The translations under genes were made by a program, and so were the position numbers. The notes below the pieces were generated by a model, which was not told the DNA's origin, did not search any database, and saw nothing but the letters and a program-made list of their open reading frames with translations. A DNA stretch of 64,000 nt from Planctomycetales bacterium (lineage in GTDB: Bacteria; Planctomycetota; Phycisphaerae; SM23-33): positions 100,985-164,984 of the forward strand of contig JAUWNJ010000003.1 of assembly GCA_030612725.1 (NCBI GenBank). Reading direction: 5' to 3'. Positions 9,205 to 17,396 of the stretch are shown in pieces. How positions within the stretch are numbered: position 1 is the first letter of the stretch; each line of letters opens with the position of its first letter.

Positions 9205-11391
9205 ATGGAACTCAAATGGTGGCAAAAGCCTGTCCGGATGATGCGACGGGATTTCCTCGGCGACTTCAGCAGGTACAAAGACCTGGACCTGGAAACCTTC
9301 GCCCGCGAAGCGAAGCATCGCTGGCACATTAATTGCGAATGGATCATGGCCACACCCGGCTGTGCACCGGGCCTGGCCTATATGACAACCTTCAACAGCG
9401 CCGAATTTGAAAAAGCGCCCGGCCTGGGCGACTTCGACATTCTGCGGGAATATCTGCCCCACGCCCGGAAGCATGGAATCCGCGTCGTTCCATATATCAA
9501 CGCGCACTGGTACTCCTACGAGTTCGCCGAATCACACCCCGGCTGGGAGCAACTGCTCGAGGATGGAACGTCCTATGGGCGGAAGCATCCGCTCTACGGC
9601 GGCGGGACAACCTTCTGTTTGAACTCGCCATGGCGAGACTGGATTTTCCGCCTCATCCGCGAGGTGATTGCCATCGGGGTGGACGGCTGTTTTCTCGACG
9701 GTCCGTCAATCTGCCCAAACGCATGTTACTGCGAGCACTGCCGGCGTCTTTATGAAAAAGCGACCGGCCAGAAGCGGCTGCCGAAGTACATGGACTGGGC
9801 CGATCCGGACTGGAAGCGATTCGCACAATTCCGGCGCGACTCCCGGGCGAACTTCATACGGGACGCCCGCACCGAGGTCGAAAGTGTCAATCCAGACGCA
9901 GTAATTTTTCTCAATGGCGGCGGATTCTCTTCCGCAAATATCGGCGGCGGCGGAGATGTCTACAAATTCCAGGAGCACCAGCATTTCACAGGCGCAGAGG
10001 AGTTCTATCACGTTTCCGAGGAATATCGCTCGCCCTTCCGTTCGCTCAATCTCGGACGGTTTCTCTCTGCCGGCGACAATCCGTCGGTGGTCTTCACGCA
10101 CCACACCATGAGCGCGTGGCATTACATACCGCTTTGCAAGAGCGAGATGCAACTTGCCCTGTCGGAAACCGTCGCATCCGGCGCGAATGTTTGGTTTGCG
10201 ATCTTCGAAGAGGCGATGAAACACCGCGCAGAAGAGGCCTATGCCGCCACAGAAAAGATGTGCGAGTTTCTGGAAAAACATGAGCAGTTCTACACGGACA
10301 CCGAATCGGCGGCCGAGACCGCCGCACTGCTGTCCAACAGCACGCTCTATTACTACATATCGGCCCAGAACGCCCTCTACAAAGACGTCGGCAGCGGCAA
10401 GGAGGAGAATCTGACGGTCGATATGGGCACCGGTAAAGAAGCGGAGCACATCGCCGAGCGCCGCAGCACCTCGGCGGCCATCCTCGACAGGGAATACTCC
10501 GGCTGCCTCGACGCTCTGACCCGGTCGCACGTCCCGGTAAAAGTCCTGTGGGATGAGCACCTGATGGAAGAGAAGTTGAAGGGAGTCAAAATTCTCGTCC
10601 TTCCGAACACCGCCTGTCTTTCTCAAAAGCAACTTACGCGCATAGAGCAATTCGTTACCGACGGAGGCAGCCTGATCGCCACCTTCGAAAGCGGTTTCTA
10701 CGACGAACTCGGCGACGCGCGCCGGCGGGCGCGATGGAAAAAATTCCTCGGTATCGCAAAGGTCGAAGGGGCTTTCGCTCCATCGGCGGTCGAGGACTAC
10801 ATGGCGATAACAGGCGGAAAAATAGACGGTTTCCGGGACGGTACGATCCTTCCGCGAACGTACAACGCACTTAAGGTCAAACCGGCAGCCGGGAGTGAAA
10901 CGCTTATAAGGTTTATGAACCCGATCGGAAAGTCATACCTCCCGATGGCGGGGGACTCTCCGTACCCGGCAGTGCTGCTTTCCCGGCGAGGTAAGGGGCG
11001 GGTGGTCTATGTGGCCGCTCCGTTGTTCGAAAGCGTTCACCGCTTCGGTCTTGAGGATCACCTCCGGCTGGCGCAATCGCTTGTCCGGCTTGCATCCGGA
11101 AGGCGGGGTCTGCAAGTTCAGACCGACGGACCCGGAAGCCTCGCGGTCGAGATGCGAAAAAACGCAAAGGGCGTCCTTCTGCACCTTGTTAACGCCACGG
11201 GGGACATGAAGCGGCCAATTGAAAAATTTGTGGCGCTCCACAACGTCTCCTTTTCCGTCAGGGCCGGTCGCATCAAGCGAATCAGGGCGCTTGTAGCCGG
11301 GAAGAACGTCCGCTTCAAAACCGATAAGGGCCGGGTCGCCTTTTCCATCCCTCGCATCGACGACTACGAGGTCTTGGTACTGGAGCGTTGA
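9205..11391 (+). CDS. Putative glycoside hydrolase with beta-galactosidase-trimerisation-like domain
   Basis: 728 aa. ATG 9205 (MELKWWQKPVRMM) has AAGGA upstream and is preferred to an in-frame extension from 9151 inside a repeat. Residues 1-370 look like a TIM barrel: HGIRVVPYINAHWYSYEF, GVDGCFLDGPSI followed by a CYCEHC cluster, then NPDAVIFLNGGGF. Residues about 440-600 (VPVKVLWDEHLMEEKLKGV, LVLPNTACLS, GGSLIATFESG) match the glutamine-amidotransferase-like trimerisation domain of GH42-type beta-galactosidases. No signal peptide is evident. The carboxylates Asp/Glu in the barrel could be catalytic, but I cannot assign them. Activity on a specific glycan is unknown. Confidence 0.72.
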   Translation: MELKWWQKPVRMMRRDFLGDFSRYKDLDLETFAREAKHRWHINCEWIMATPGCAPGLAYMTTFNSAEFEKAPGLGDFDILREYLPHARKHGIRVVPYINAHWYSYEFAESHPGWEQLLEDGTSYGRKHPLYGGGTTFCLNSPWRDWIFRLIREVIAIGVDGCFLDGPSICPNACYCEHCRRLYEKATGQKRLPKYMDWADPDWKRFAQFRRDSRANFIRDARTEVESVNPDAVIFLNGGGFSSANIGGGGDVYKFQEHQHFTGAEEFYHVSEEYRSPFRSLNLGRFLSAGDNPSVVFTHHTMSAWHYIPLCKSEMQLALSETVASGANVWFAIFEEAMKHRAEEAYAATEKMCEFLEKHEQFYTDTESAAETAALLSNSTLYYYISAQNALYKDVGSGKEENLTVDMGTGKEAEHIAERRSTSAAILDREYSGCLDALTRSHVPVKVLWDEHLMEEKLKGVKILVLPNTACLSQKQLTRIEQFVTDGGSLIATFESGFYDELGDARRRARWKKFLGIAKVEGAFAPSAVEDYMAITGGKIDGFRDGTILPRTYNALKVKPAAGSETLIRFMNPIGKSYLPMAGDSPYPAVLLSRRGKGRVVYVAAPLFESVHRFGLEDHLRLAQSLVRLASGRRGLQVQTDGPGSLAVEMRKNAKGVLLHLVNATGDMKRPIEKFVALHNVSFSVRAGRIKRIRALVAGKNVRFKTDKGRVAFSIPRIDDYEVLVLER

Positions 11392-11427
11392 ACCCGGGCA
11401 GAGCGGGGCGATATACTGTCTCATAAC

Positions 11428-11973
11428 ATGGCAGAATGCGACATGAACACTGAAAACTCCACAGGCCGACGCGAATCCACGCTCGCCGGAAAACTTTTTC
11501 GCAATCTTCCGTATAAAATTGTGATCTTATTGGGGGCGGGGATTTTCCTGGCCGGGCTGGGCGCGTCGATGTGGGGGTTCATCGCAGCGGGGCTTTACAT
11601 ACTCTACGGCCTCGTCGGGTCGCTGTGGATTATCCTGTTTCTGTGCCCCTATTGTCGCCGTTACGGCTCACGGTCGTGTCCCTCCGGCTACGGGTTGATT
11701 TCCGCCAGGCTGCGAAAGCGCCGGGACTTCGGCCGCTTCGCCGAAAAATTCAAGAAGCACATCCCCGTAATCGTGCCGTTATGGTTCATTCCGCCTATAG
11801 CGGGAATTATCATCGAAATCATCCACTTCGACTGGCTGCTGCTGGTGCTGCTGGTGGTCTTTGCGATTGACGCCTTCATCATCCTGCCGATGTCGTCAAA
11901 AAAACACAGCTGCAAAACCTGCCCCCAACGAAACGAATGCCCGTGGATGAAAGACAAAAAAGAGGTTACTTAA
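11428..11973 (+). CDS. Cys-rich integral membrane protein, 181 aa
   Basis: Hydrophobic segments at about residues 28-70 and 115-155 predict four membrane helices. Cys motifs lie on loops: CPYCRR..SCPSGYG between the helix pairs and CKTCPQRNECPWMK at the C-terminus, suggesting metal or iron-sulfur binding, although this is inference. ATG 11443 (MNTENS) is an alternative start. The gene converges with pyrE and overlaps it by 8 bp at the 3' ends. Not recognised beyond this. Confidence 0.65.
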   Translation: MAECDMNTENSTGRRESTLAGKLFRNLPYKIVILLGAGIFLAGLGASMWGFIAAGLYILYGLVGSLWIILFLCPYCRRYGSRSCPSGYGLISARLRKRRDFGRFAEKFKKHIPVIVPLWFIPPIAGIIIEIIHFDWLLLVLLVVFAIDAFIILPMSSKKHSCKTCPQRNECPWMKDKKEVT

Positions 11974-12490
11974 TTCCCAAATCTTTGGCTGTCAGTATGG
12001 CGTTGAATTCGTATCCGGCGGATTCCACGTTTTCGCGCGCGCCTTCCATGCGGTCGATTGCGAAGACCAGGCGGGTGATTTTCGCGCCGGCGGCGGTGAG
12101 GGTTTCGGCGGCTTCCAGGGCTGCACCTGCCGTCGTTCCAATATCCTCGACAAGCACAACTTTTTTACCCTCGACCGGCGTGCCCTCGATGAGTTTTCCC
12201 GTAGCATAATCTTTTTTCGCTTTTCTGACGATGGCGAAGGGTTTTCCGGTGGCCATGCTCGCCGCTGCCGCCAGTGCGACTGCGCCGAGTTCCGGGCCGG
12301 CGATTACATCGGCATCGTCGGCGAATTCGCCCATACGCCTGCCCATCTCTGCCAGAATGTCGGGAGCAGTCTCGAAGAGGTACTTATCGAGGTAGAACTT
12401 GCTCCGCCTGCCGCTTCGGAGGAGGAAGTCGCCTTCGAGGTAAGCGGTTTCCTTTACCCGCGCCGCCAGTTGCTCTTTTGTCATAGCCAT
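11966..12490 (-). CDS. pyrE: Orotate phosphoribosyltransferase
   Basis: 174 aa. Transfers the phosphoribosyl group of PRPP to orotate, giving OMP in de novo pyrimidine synthesis. The PRPP-binding motif is visible as VVLVEDIGTTAGAALEA (residues about 112-128), with the FYLDKYLFE substrate region near residue 35 and the KAKKDYATG flexible loop near residue 90. The length fits the shorter bacterial PyrE class. It is a stand-alone gene here, with the 3' end overlapping the convergent membrane-protein gene. Confidence 0.93.
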   Translation of the reverse strand: MAMTKEQLAARVKETAYLEGDFLLRSGRRSKFYLDKYLFETAPDILAEMGRRMGEFADDADVIAGPELGAVALAAAASMATGKPFAIVRKAKKDYATGKLIEGTPVEGKKVVLVEDIGTTAGAALEAAETLTAAGAKITRLVFAIDRMEGARENVESAGYEFNAILTAKDLGIK

Positions 12491-12572
12491 TCAGTCGCTC
12501 CTTCGGATACGGAGTTATCATACCCGCGCTTCGACGTCAAGCCATTGCAGATTGGTGTGTGTAATTTCCCCG

Positions 12573-12604
12573 AAGCCCAGCCATTCGAATGGCTGGGCTT
12601 TTTA
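12573..12604 (+). terminator. Rho-independent terminator in the divergent pyrE-lepB gap
   Basis: A perfect 14-bp-arm palindrome (AAGCCCAGCCATTC / GAATGGCTGGGCTT) runs straight into a T stretch on the plus strand. On the minus strand the stem is followed by CGGGG, so it should act on rightward transcripts. No annotated gene ends there; it could end a short RNA or antisense transcript starting near 12491, or attenuate lepB read-through. Confidence 0.75.
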
Positions 12605-12650
12605 CTGTACCTTGCGTGTCGATTGTGTGCGATGATAATTACTTTGCTGT

Positions 12651-12679
12651 TTGCACAATTGCTCACGAACCGATAATGT
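12651..12679 (+). promoter_or_regulatory. Sigma-70-type promoter for the signal peptidase gene
   Basis: TTGCAC (12651-12656), a 17-nt spacer and TAATGT (12674-12679) lie 28 bp upstream of the ATG at 12707. This is a good housekeeping-promoter match placed downstream of the terminator at 12573-12604. Confidence 0.6.
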
Positions 12680-12706
12680 ATTGAACCTTGTAGAAGGTGC
12701 AGATAC

Positions 12707-14380
12707 ATGGCCCGTAACGATAATCAAAGCAGTGAGCAATCCGCATCGGTCCGCGAGACGGTCGAGAGCGTCTGGATCGCGGTGGTGCTGGCGTTTGTGC
12801 TGCGCGCGTTTGTGCTGGAGGCGTTTGTTATACCCACCGGTTCGATGGCGCCGCGGCTGATGGGGCAGCACTGGCAGTTCGACTGCCCCGCCTGCAAATA
12901 TCATTACGCTTTCGGCATCCCCCAGGCGCCGGGCTCGCCTTCGCCCAATATCGCGCTGCCGTTACCCCCCAGCGGACGAAGGGGCAAAGACGGAGGCGCT
13001 CCGGCAATCTGCCCCAACTGCGGACACCAGCACCGCTTCGGACAGGAGTTCGCTTACGGCGGCGACCGCGTGCTGGTGTTGAAATATCTCTATCGCTTCG
13101 GCGAGCCGAGGCCTTGGGACGTGGTCGTCTTCAAAAACCCCCAAGACAACGAGCAAAATTATATCAAGCGATTAATCGGCTTGCCGGGACAGATGATCGA
13201 GATCGTCCACGGCGACGTGTTTGTCCGCGACGGGAAGGATTTCAATAACGACGGCGTCATCGATAAAAAAGATTTCGCCGACCCGCGAGCCGAAAAAGAA
13301 TGCCCCTGGCACATCCTGCAGAAAAAGTCGCCACGGACCCAGCAGGTCATGTGGCAGGTGATTTTCGATAATGATTATCAACCGGATCAGGTCGTTTGGC
13401 AAAAAAGAACCGGGAAGGAATGGAAATCTCCCTGGCAGCCACATTCAGGTCCGGACATATGGGAAATGCGCCACGGCGGGCGGGTCTTCGCCTTCGACGG
13501 GTCCGAAGCGACATCGGAGTTGCGATTCGCCAACTCCACCAAGGCCGACCGCGAACGGTTCTGCCCGGTATATGCCTACAACCAATCCAGCCAATACAGA
13601 GGGAAAGGTTACGATTCGAACGTCGATGTCTGCTACGACCTGAAACTATCGTTCATGTTCGCCCCAAAAAAGGATAGTAACGCTCGCGTGGGAATGCGCA
13701 TAAGCAGTTTTTCGGACCACTTCCGCGTATGGGTGAGCATGGACGGAAATTGCACGCTGGAGCACGGACTCGCCGACAAAGACGGTAACGTAAGGTGGGA
13801 CAAGAAACCCTGGGGTTCATGCCAACTGGACAGGCCTGCAACAGGACGGGCGTACGAATTGTCGCTGACACACGTGGACCGGCAGGTAACGTTGTGGGTG
13901 GACGGCCAGGCGGTACTGTCCAGCACCGAGGACCAATACTACGCCGGAAGGGAGCGGATCATCCGGGACGCCGCCGCCGGAGCGCCGACGCCGACCGTCT
14001 CGATCCTGGCAAGCGGAGGACCGGCAGAACTGTGGCACATAAGTCTCATGCGAGATGTATATTACACCTGCCTGCGCATCGCGGACGACAAACCCGGAAG
14101 AGCAACGACCGGAAACCCATTTGTCCTGCGCAAATTCAACAATAAACCGGATACGGACGAGTTCTTCGTGCTCGGCGACAACTCACCGGCAAGTCAGGAT
14201 TCACGCCTCTGGGACCACCACGCTCCATCACTCAGACCCGGATACAGAGATGGGACCGTACCGCGATACAATATGATCGGAAGAGCGTTCTTCGTGTACT
14301 GGCCCGGAGGTTTCCGCCTGCCGATGCTCAAACGCCTGCCGATCGTACCCAACGTCGGTAGGATGAGGCTGATACGGTAG
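12707..14380 (+). CDS. lepB: Signal peptidase I with large zinc-ribbon and LamG-like insertions
   Basis: 557 aa, roughly double the usual length. An N-terminal membrane helix (residues 22-42) precedes PTGSMAPRL with nucleophile Ser46; the general-base Lys is Lys154 in YIKRLIGLPGQ; box E is VLGDNSPASQDSR near residue 490. The enzyme removes signal peptides at the outer face of the inner membrane. Insertions: two Cys pairs (Cys60/63 in CPAC and Cys102/105 in CPNC) between Ser46 and Lys154, suggesting a zinc ribbon; an acidic DFNNDGVIDKKDF loop after Lys154 resembling a calcium-binding or dockerin-type motif; and about 200 residues (230-430) resembling a concanavalin/LamG-like sandwich. A -35/-10 promoter lies just upstream. 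Confidence 0.9.
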   Translation: MARNDNQSSEQSASVRETVESVWIAVVLAFVLRAFVLEAFVIPTGSMAPRLMGQHWQFDCPACKYHYAFGIPQAPGSPSPNIALPLPPSGRRGKDGGAPAICPNCGHQHRFGQEFAYGGDRVLVLKYLYRFGEPRPWDVVVFKNPQDNEQNYIKRLIGLPGQMIEIVHGDVFVRDGKDFNNDGVIDKKDFADPRAEKECPWHILQKKSPRTQQVMWQVIFDNDYQPDQVVWQKRTGKEWKSPWQPHSGPDIWEMRHGGRVFAFDGSEATSELRFANSTKADRERFCPVYAYNQSSQYRGKGYDSNVDVCYDLKLSFMFAPKKDSNARVGMRISSFSDHFRVWVSMDGNCTLEHGLADKDGNVRWDKKPWGSCQLDRPATGRAYELSLTHVDRQVTLWVDGQAVLSSTEDQYYAGRERIIRDAAAGAPTPTVSILASGGPAELWHISLMRDVYYTCLRIADDKPGRATTGNPFVLRKFNNKPDTDEFFVLGDNSPASQDSRLWDHHAPSLRPGYRDGTVPRYNMIGRAFFVYWPGGFRLPMLKRLPIVPNVGRMRLIR

Positions 14381-14654
14381 GTAAAATACAGGAGTTCAGC
14401 CATATGCTTCAGGGAAAGACCAGGTTACGCCGGAAGCATCGGGCAGTAGGCATTCGGCAGTAGGCATTAGTGGTCGAGGGTTGTTGTGCGTTTTGTCTTT
14501 ATAATTCTGCTATTTTATTGAATGGTGGAATAAAACAGGAAAAACCTTCACAAGCCCAGTACCACCAATGCCCAATGCCAAATGCCAAATGCCTTATACC
14601 TGACTTGCTCTTTTCATTTTCGGTCATTGCGGACAGGCGAACAGGTACGAGAAA
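14381..14654. other. Intergenic region with short direct repeats
   Basis: Holds tandem short repeats of the GGGCAGTAGGCATTCGGCAGTAGGCATT type (14443-14470) and CCAATGCCCAATGCCAAATG type (14568-14592), which are partly complementary to each other. No gene is seen. Similar short tracts are at 7388-7421 (GTCAGTAG type) and 56795-56832. Confidence 0.55.
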
Positions 14655-15512
14655 ATGAACAAAATCTACTTCGGCGACAATCTTCCGATCCTGCGGGAAT
14701 TACCCGCCGGTAGCGTCCAGATGGTCTATACCGACCCGCCATTCAATACCGGAAAGGCCCAAAAGCGCACACCCCTGCAAACCGTCCGCGACGATACCGG
14801 CGACCGCACAGGCTTCGGGGGAAAGCGATACCGCTCGATCCGCCTGGCTGGGAAGTACTTCGACGACTCGTTCGACGATTATCTTGGGTTCCTCGAACCG
14901 CGCCTGGTAGAACTGCACAGAATCCTCGCGCTCGACGGCTCGCTCTTTCTGCATCTGGATTACAGAGAGGCCCATTACGCAAAGGTTCTCCTGGACGGTA
15001 TCTTCGGGCGGGAGTGCTTTATGAACGAGATTATCTGGGCATACGATTACGGCGCAAGGTCGAAGAAAAAATGGTCGGCCAAGCACGACAACATCTTGTG
15101 GTATGTGAAGGACCCGAAAAACTACATATTCAACTTCGAGCAGATGGACAGGATTCCGTACATGGCCCCGGGTCTGGTAGGTAAGGAAAAGGCTTCGCGC
15201 GGAAAGACCCCGACGGACGTCTGGTGGCATACGATTGTCGCGACCAACGGACGGGAAAAGACAGGCTACCCTACGCAGAAACCTTTGGGTATAATACGCC
15301 GACTGATTCGTGTACACTCTCGCCCCGGCGATACGTTGCTGGATTGCTTCGCCGGAAGCGGAACGCTCGGCGCGTGTGCGGCTGAGGAAGGACGAAACTT
15401 TATACTGATAGACAACAACCCGCAGGCGATGGAAGTTATGGTCCGTCGACTGGACTTCGCCAAGCCGGAGTTTTCGGATTTTGGCGCCTTGAGCGATGTA
15501 AGGGCAGGGTAA
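14655..15512 (+). CDS. DNA methyltransferase, beta-class (N6-adenine or N4-cytosine)
   Basis: 285 aa. Motif IV (TDPPFNTG, residues about 31-38) precedes motif I/X (GDTLLDCFAGSGTLG, near residue 220), the beta order of amino-methyltransferases. It would methylate an exocyclic amino group in a specific DNA sequence using S-adenosylmethionine. The predicted recognition region lies between about residues 120 and 200. No endonuclease is adjacent: lptB follows, and the R-M pair at 16735-18932 carries its own methyltransferase. It may be an orphan regulatory methylase or the second enzyme of a split system. Confidence 0.85.
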   Translation: MNKIYFGDNLPILRELPAGSVQMVYTDPPFNTGKAQKRTPLQTVRDDTGDRTGFGGKRYRSIRLAGKYFDDSFDDYLGFLEPRLVELHRILALDGSLFLHLDYREAHYAKVLLDGIFGRECFMNEIIWAYDYGARSKKKWSAKHDNILWYVKDPKNYIFNFEQMDRIPYMAPGLVGKEKASRGKTPTDVWWHTIVATNGREKTGYPTQKPLGIIRRLIRVHSRPGDTLLDCFAGSGTLGACAAEEGRNFILIDNNPQAMEVMVRRLDFAKPEFSDFGALSDVRAG

Positions 15513-15853
15513 CGGATGTCCCTGTAATGACTTGTTTTACCGCAAAGTGCGCGAATAGTTATCAACATTAGCGAAGAGGGATCGGCAAGGGTCAATCGAT
15601 CCGGTGCGTCGGCACAGACGGGGTAAATCTTTAGTAAAACTTAAAGATAGTGAAAAGAATTTGCTAATTGTCAATCTGTCGGTAACAGGTTATAAAAAAG
15701 GAACTTACTGCAAGCAGTACACAAAAATCCGGTCTGCTGACCCCTTGGGGCGATAATTTGGTAGAATAGCGGGAAAAACACGCCTTCTATATCGGCAAGG
15801 CGGCGAGATGTAGTTTTGCACAAGTTATCCACAAACGGAAAGACGGCGAATTT
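15513..15853. other. Intergenic region with a perfect DnaA box upstream of lptB
   Basis: TTATCCACA (15825-15833) matches the consensus DnaA box, and a near match TTATCAACA lies at about 15558. The interval 15625-15720 is AT-rich. The region could be the lptB promoter region with DnaA control or part of an origin, but two boxes are too few to call an origin. Nothing else is seen. Confidence 0.4.
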
Positions 15854-16612
15854 ATGGTACTTCTGGAAACAAAAAACCTGGTAAAGAGGTATTCGGGGCG
15901 AGCCGTGGTGAATCAGGTGGGTTTGTATGTCGCCCAAGGCGAAATCGTCGGGCTTCTGGGGCGAAACGGAGCCGGGAAAACCACAACCTTCCGAATGGTT
16001 ATCGGTATGATCTCTCCCAACGAAGGAAGAGTCATCTTTAACAACGTGGACGTAACCGAGATGCCGATGTACCAGCGTGCCCGTCTTGGTATGGGATACC
16101 TTTCGCAGGAACCGAGCATTTTTCAGCGTCTGACGGTCCAGCAGAACCTCCTGGCCGTTCTGGACACAATGCACCTCACCAAACAGATGCGTCTCGAACG
16201 GGCGGAGCAATTACTGGAGCAGTTCGGTCTGTCGGCGCTGTCCGATCACGAAGCCCGTACGCTCTCGGGCGGTGAGCGGAGGAAACTGGAGATCGCTCGC
16301 GCCCTGGTTACCAACCCGACGATGATCCTGCTGGATGAGCCTTTCAGCGGCGTGGACCCCATCGCCGTGGAGGAACTCCAGCGAGAAATCAGCGGACTCA
16401 AGGATCGCGGTATCAGCCTCCTGCTGACCGACCACAACGTCCGCGAAACGCTAAACGTTACGGACCGTTCCTACATCATCGACAATGGAAAGGTCCTTCG
16501 GGAAGGCGCACCCAGAGACCTGATTAACGATCCGCTGGTCCGCAAAACCTATCTCGGCCGGACATTCCGGGGCGACGAGTTCGACGAAGACGGACACTTC
16601 GGCCAACGGTGA
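15854..16612 (+). CDS. lptB: LPS export ABC transporter ATPase
   Basis: 252 aa. ATPase of the LptB2FGC machine that extracts lipopolysaccharide from the inner membrane. Motifs in order: Walker A GRNGAGKTT (residue about 37), Q-loop LSQEPSIFQRLTV, signature LSGGERRK (about 137), Walker B MILLDEPFSGVDP (about 157) and switch His in LLTDHNVRET. The QEPSIFQRLTVQQN segment distinguishes LptB from amino-acid transporter ATPases. No lptA, lptC or lptFG is next to it. A hairpin directly after the stop (16613-16642) could terminate it. Confidence 0.9.
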   Translation: MVLLETKNLVKRYSGRAVVNQVGLYVAQGEIVGLLGRNGAGKTTTFRMVIGMISPNEGRVIFNNVDVTEMPMYQRARLGMGYLSQEPSIFQRLTVQQNLLAVLDTMHLTKQMRLERAEQLLEQFGLSALSDHEARTLSGGERRKLEIARALVTNPTMILLDEPFSGVDPIAVEELQREISGLKDRGISLLLTDHNVRETLNVTDRSYIIDNGKVLREGAPRDLINDPLVRKTYLGRTFRGDEFDEDGHFGQR

Positions 16613-16642
16613 AGGAAAAAGAGAATGTCCCCTTTTTCCTTC
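16613..16642 (+). terminator. Hairpin after lptB
   Basis: AAGGAAAAAG ... CTTTTTCCTT forms a 9-10-bp A/T-rich stem, directly after the lptB stop. The T-rich right arm and following CTTTACT could support termination, but the stem is GC-poor. Confidence 0.4.
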
Positions 16643-16734
16643 TTTACTCAGTTATCTCAACAGGCTATTCTCGCAGTATCGTCAGAGTGGCACCTCTGGT
16701 GTTTGGGGCTTATCGGAACAGGAAAAGACGGTCC

Positions 16735-17391
16735 ATGAAAAAAGCGGCGTTAACAATCCTTGTTCTCTGTGATGAGGCCCGCACATTTGCGGAAGTCGAA
16801 TCGGCACATCCCGAGCCGTCTCTCTACGGTGTTACCGACGGCAAAGCGGTAGGCACCTATTTTGAGCATAAATTTCAAGCATATCTGAAGAAAAAGTACG
16901 TGTACGAGAAGGGATCTTCTGCAAAAGGGATTGATTTTCCGGGTCTTGGTGTTGACATGAAGGTTACCAGCATCAAGCAGCCCCAATCATCCTGTCCCTT
17001 CAAATCGGCAGGCCAAAAGATATGCGGATTGGGTTACTCTCTCTTGGTCTTTATGTATGACAAAAAAGATAATCGAGCCACGCAAACAGGAACTTTAAAC
17101 ATTCTGCACACTATTTTTGTGCAGGCAGATCGAACCGCTGACTACCAGACCACAACGGGCATTCGTCAAATAATTAAAAACGATGGGAACATAGAAGATA
17201 TTATGGCATTCATGTCGGATCGCAATCTTCCTCTTGATGACATTGCGGCCAAGAAACTCGCCGAGCGTCTTCTAAAGCGTCCTCCAAAGGTGGGGTATTT
17301 AACAATTTCCAATGCACTGCAATGGCGATTGCAATATGCGAGAATCATCAAGAAAGCCGGCAGCGTCGGCGGCATCATTAAGGTGCTGTAA
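16735..17391 (+). CDS. Putative type II restriction endonuclease
   Basis: 219 aa from ATG 16735; an open extension to GTG 16609 runs through the lptB terminator and is unlikely. A PD-(D/E)XK-like arrangement is visible: Glu44 in TYFEHKF, then GIDFPGLG with Asp67 and VDMKVTS with Asp74-x-Lys76. The tight coupling to an adenine-type DNA methyltransferase 5 bp downstream supports a restriction enzyme. The recognition sequence is unknown. Codon use looks more AT-rich than the neighbours, consistent with horizontal acquisition. Confidence 0.7.
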   Translation: MKKAALTILVLCDEARTFAEVESAHPEPSLYGVTDGKAVGTYFEHKFQAYLKKKYVYEKGSSAKGIDFPGLGVDMKVTSIKQPQSSCPFKSAGQKICGLGYSLLVFMYDKKDNRATQTGTLNILHTIFVQADRTADYQTTTGIRQIIKNDGNIEDIMAFMSDRNLPLDDIAAKKLAERLLKRPPKVGYLTISNALQWRLQYARIIKKAGSVGGIIKVL

Positions 17392-17396
17392 CAGCC

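Noticed and set aside
9706..10650. Minus-strand frame antisense to the glycoside hydrolase gene
   Set aside because: The plus-strand protein has coherent domain blocks; the antisense frame does not.
15540..15853. Chromosomal origin
   Set aside because: Only one perfect and one near DnaA box; no clustered boxes or recognisable DUE.
16609..16734. Upstream start for the restriction endonuclease at GTG 16609
   Set aside because: The added 42 residues run through the lptB terminator hairpin and are not protein-like; ATG 16735 is better.
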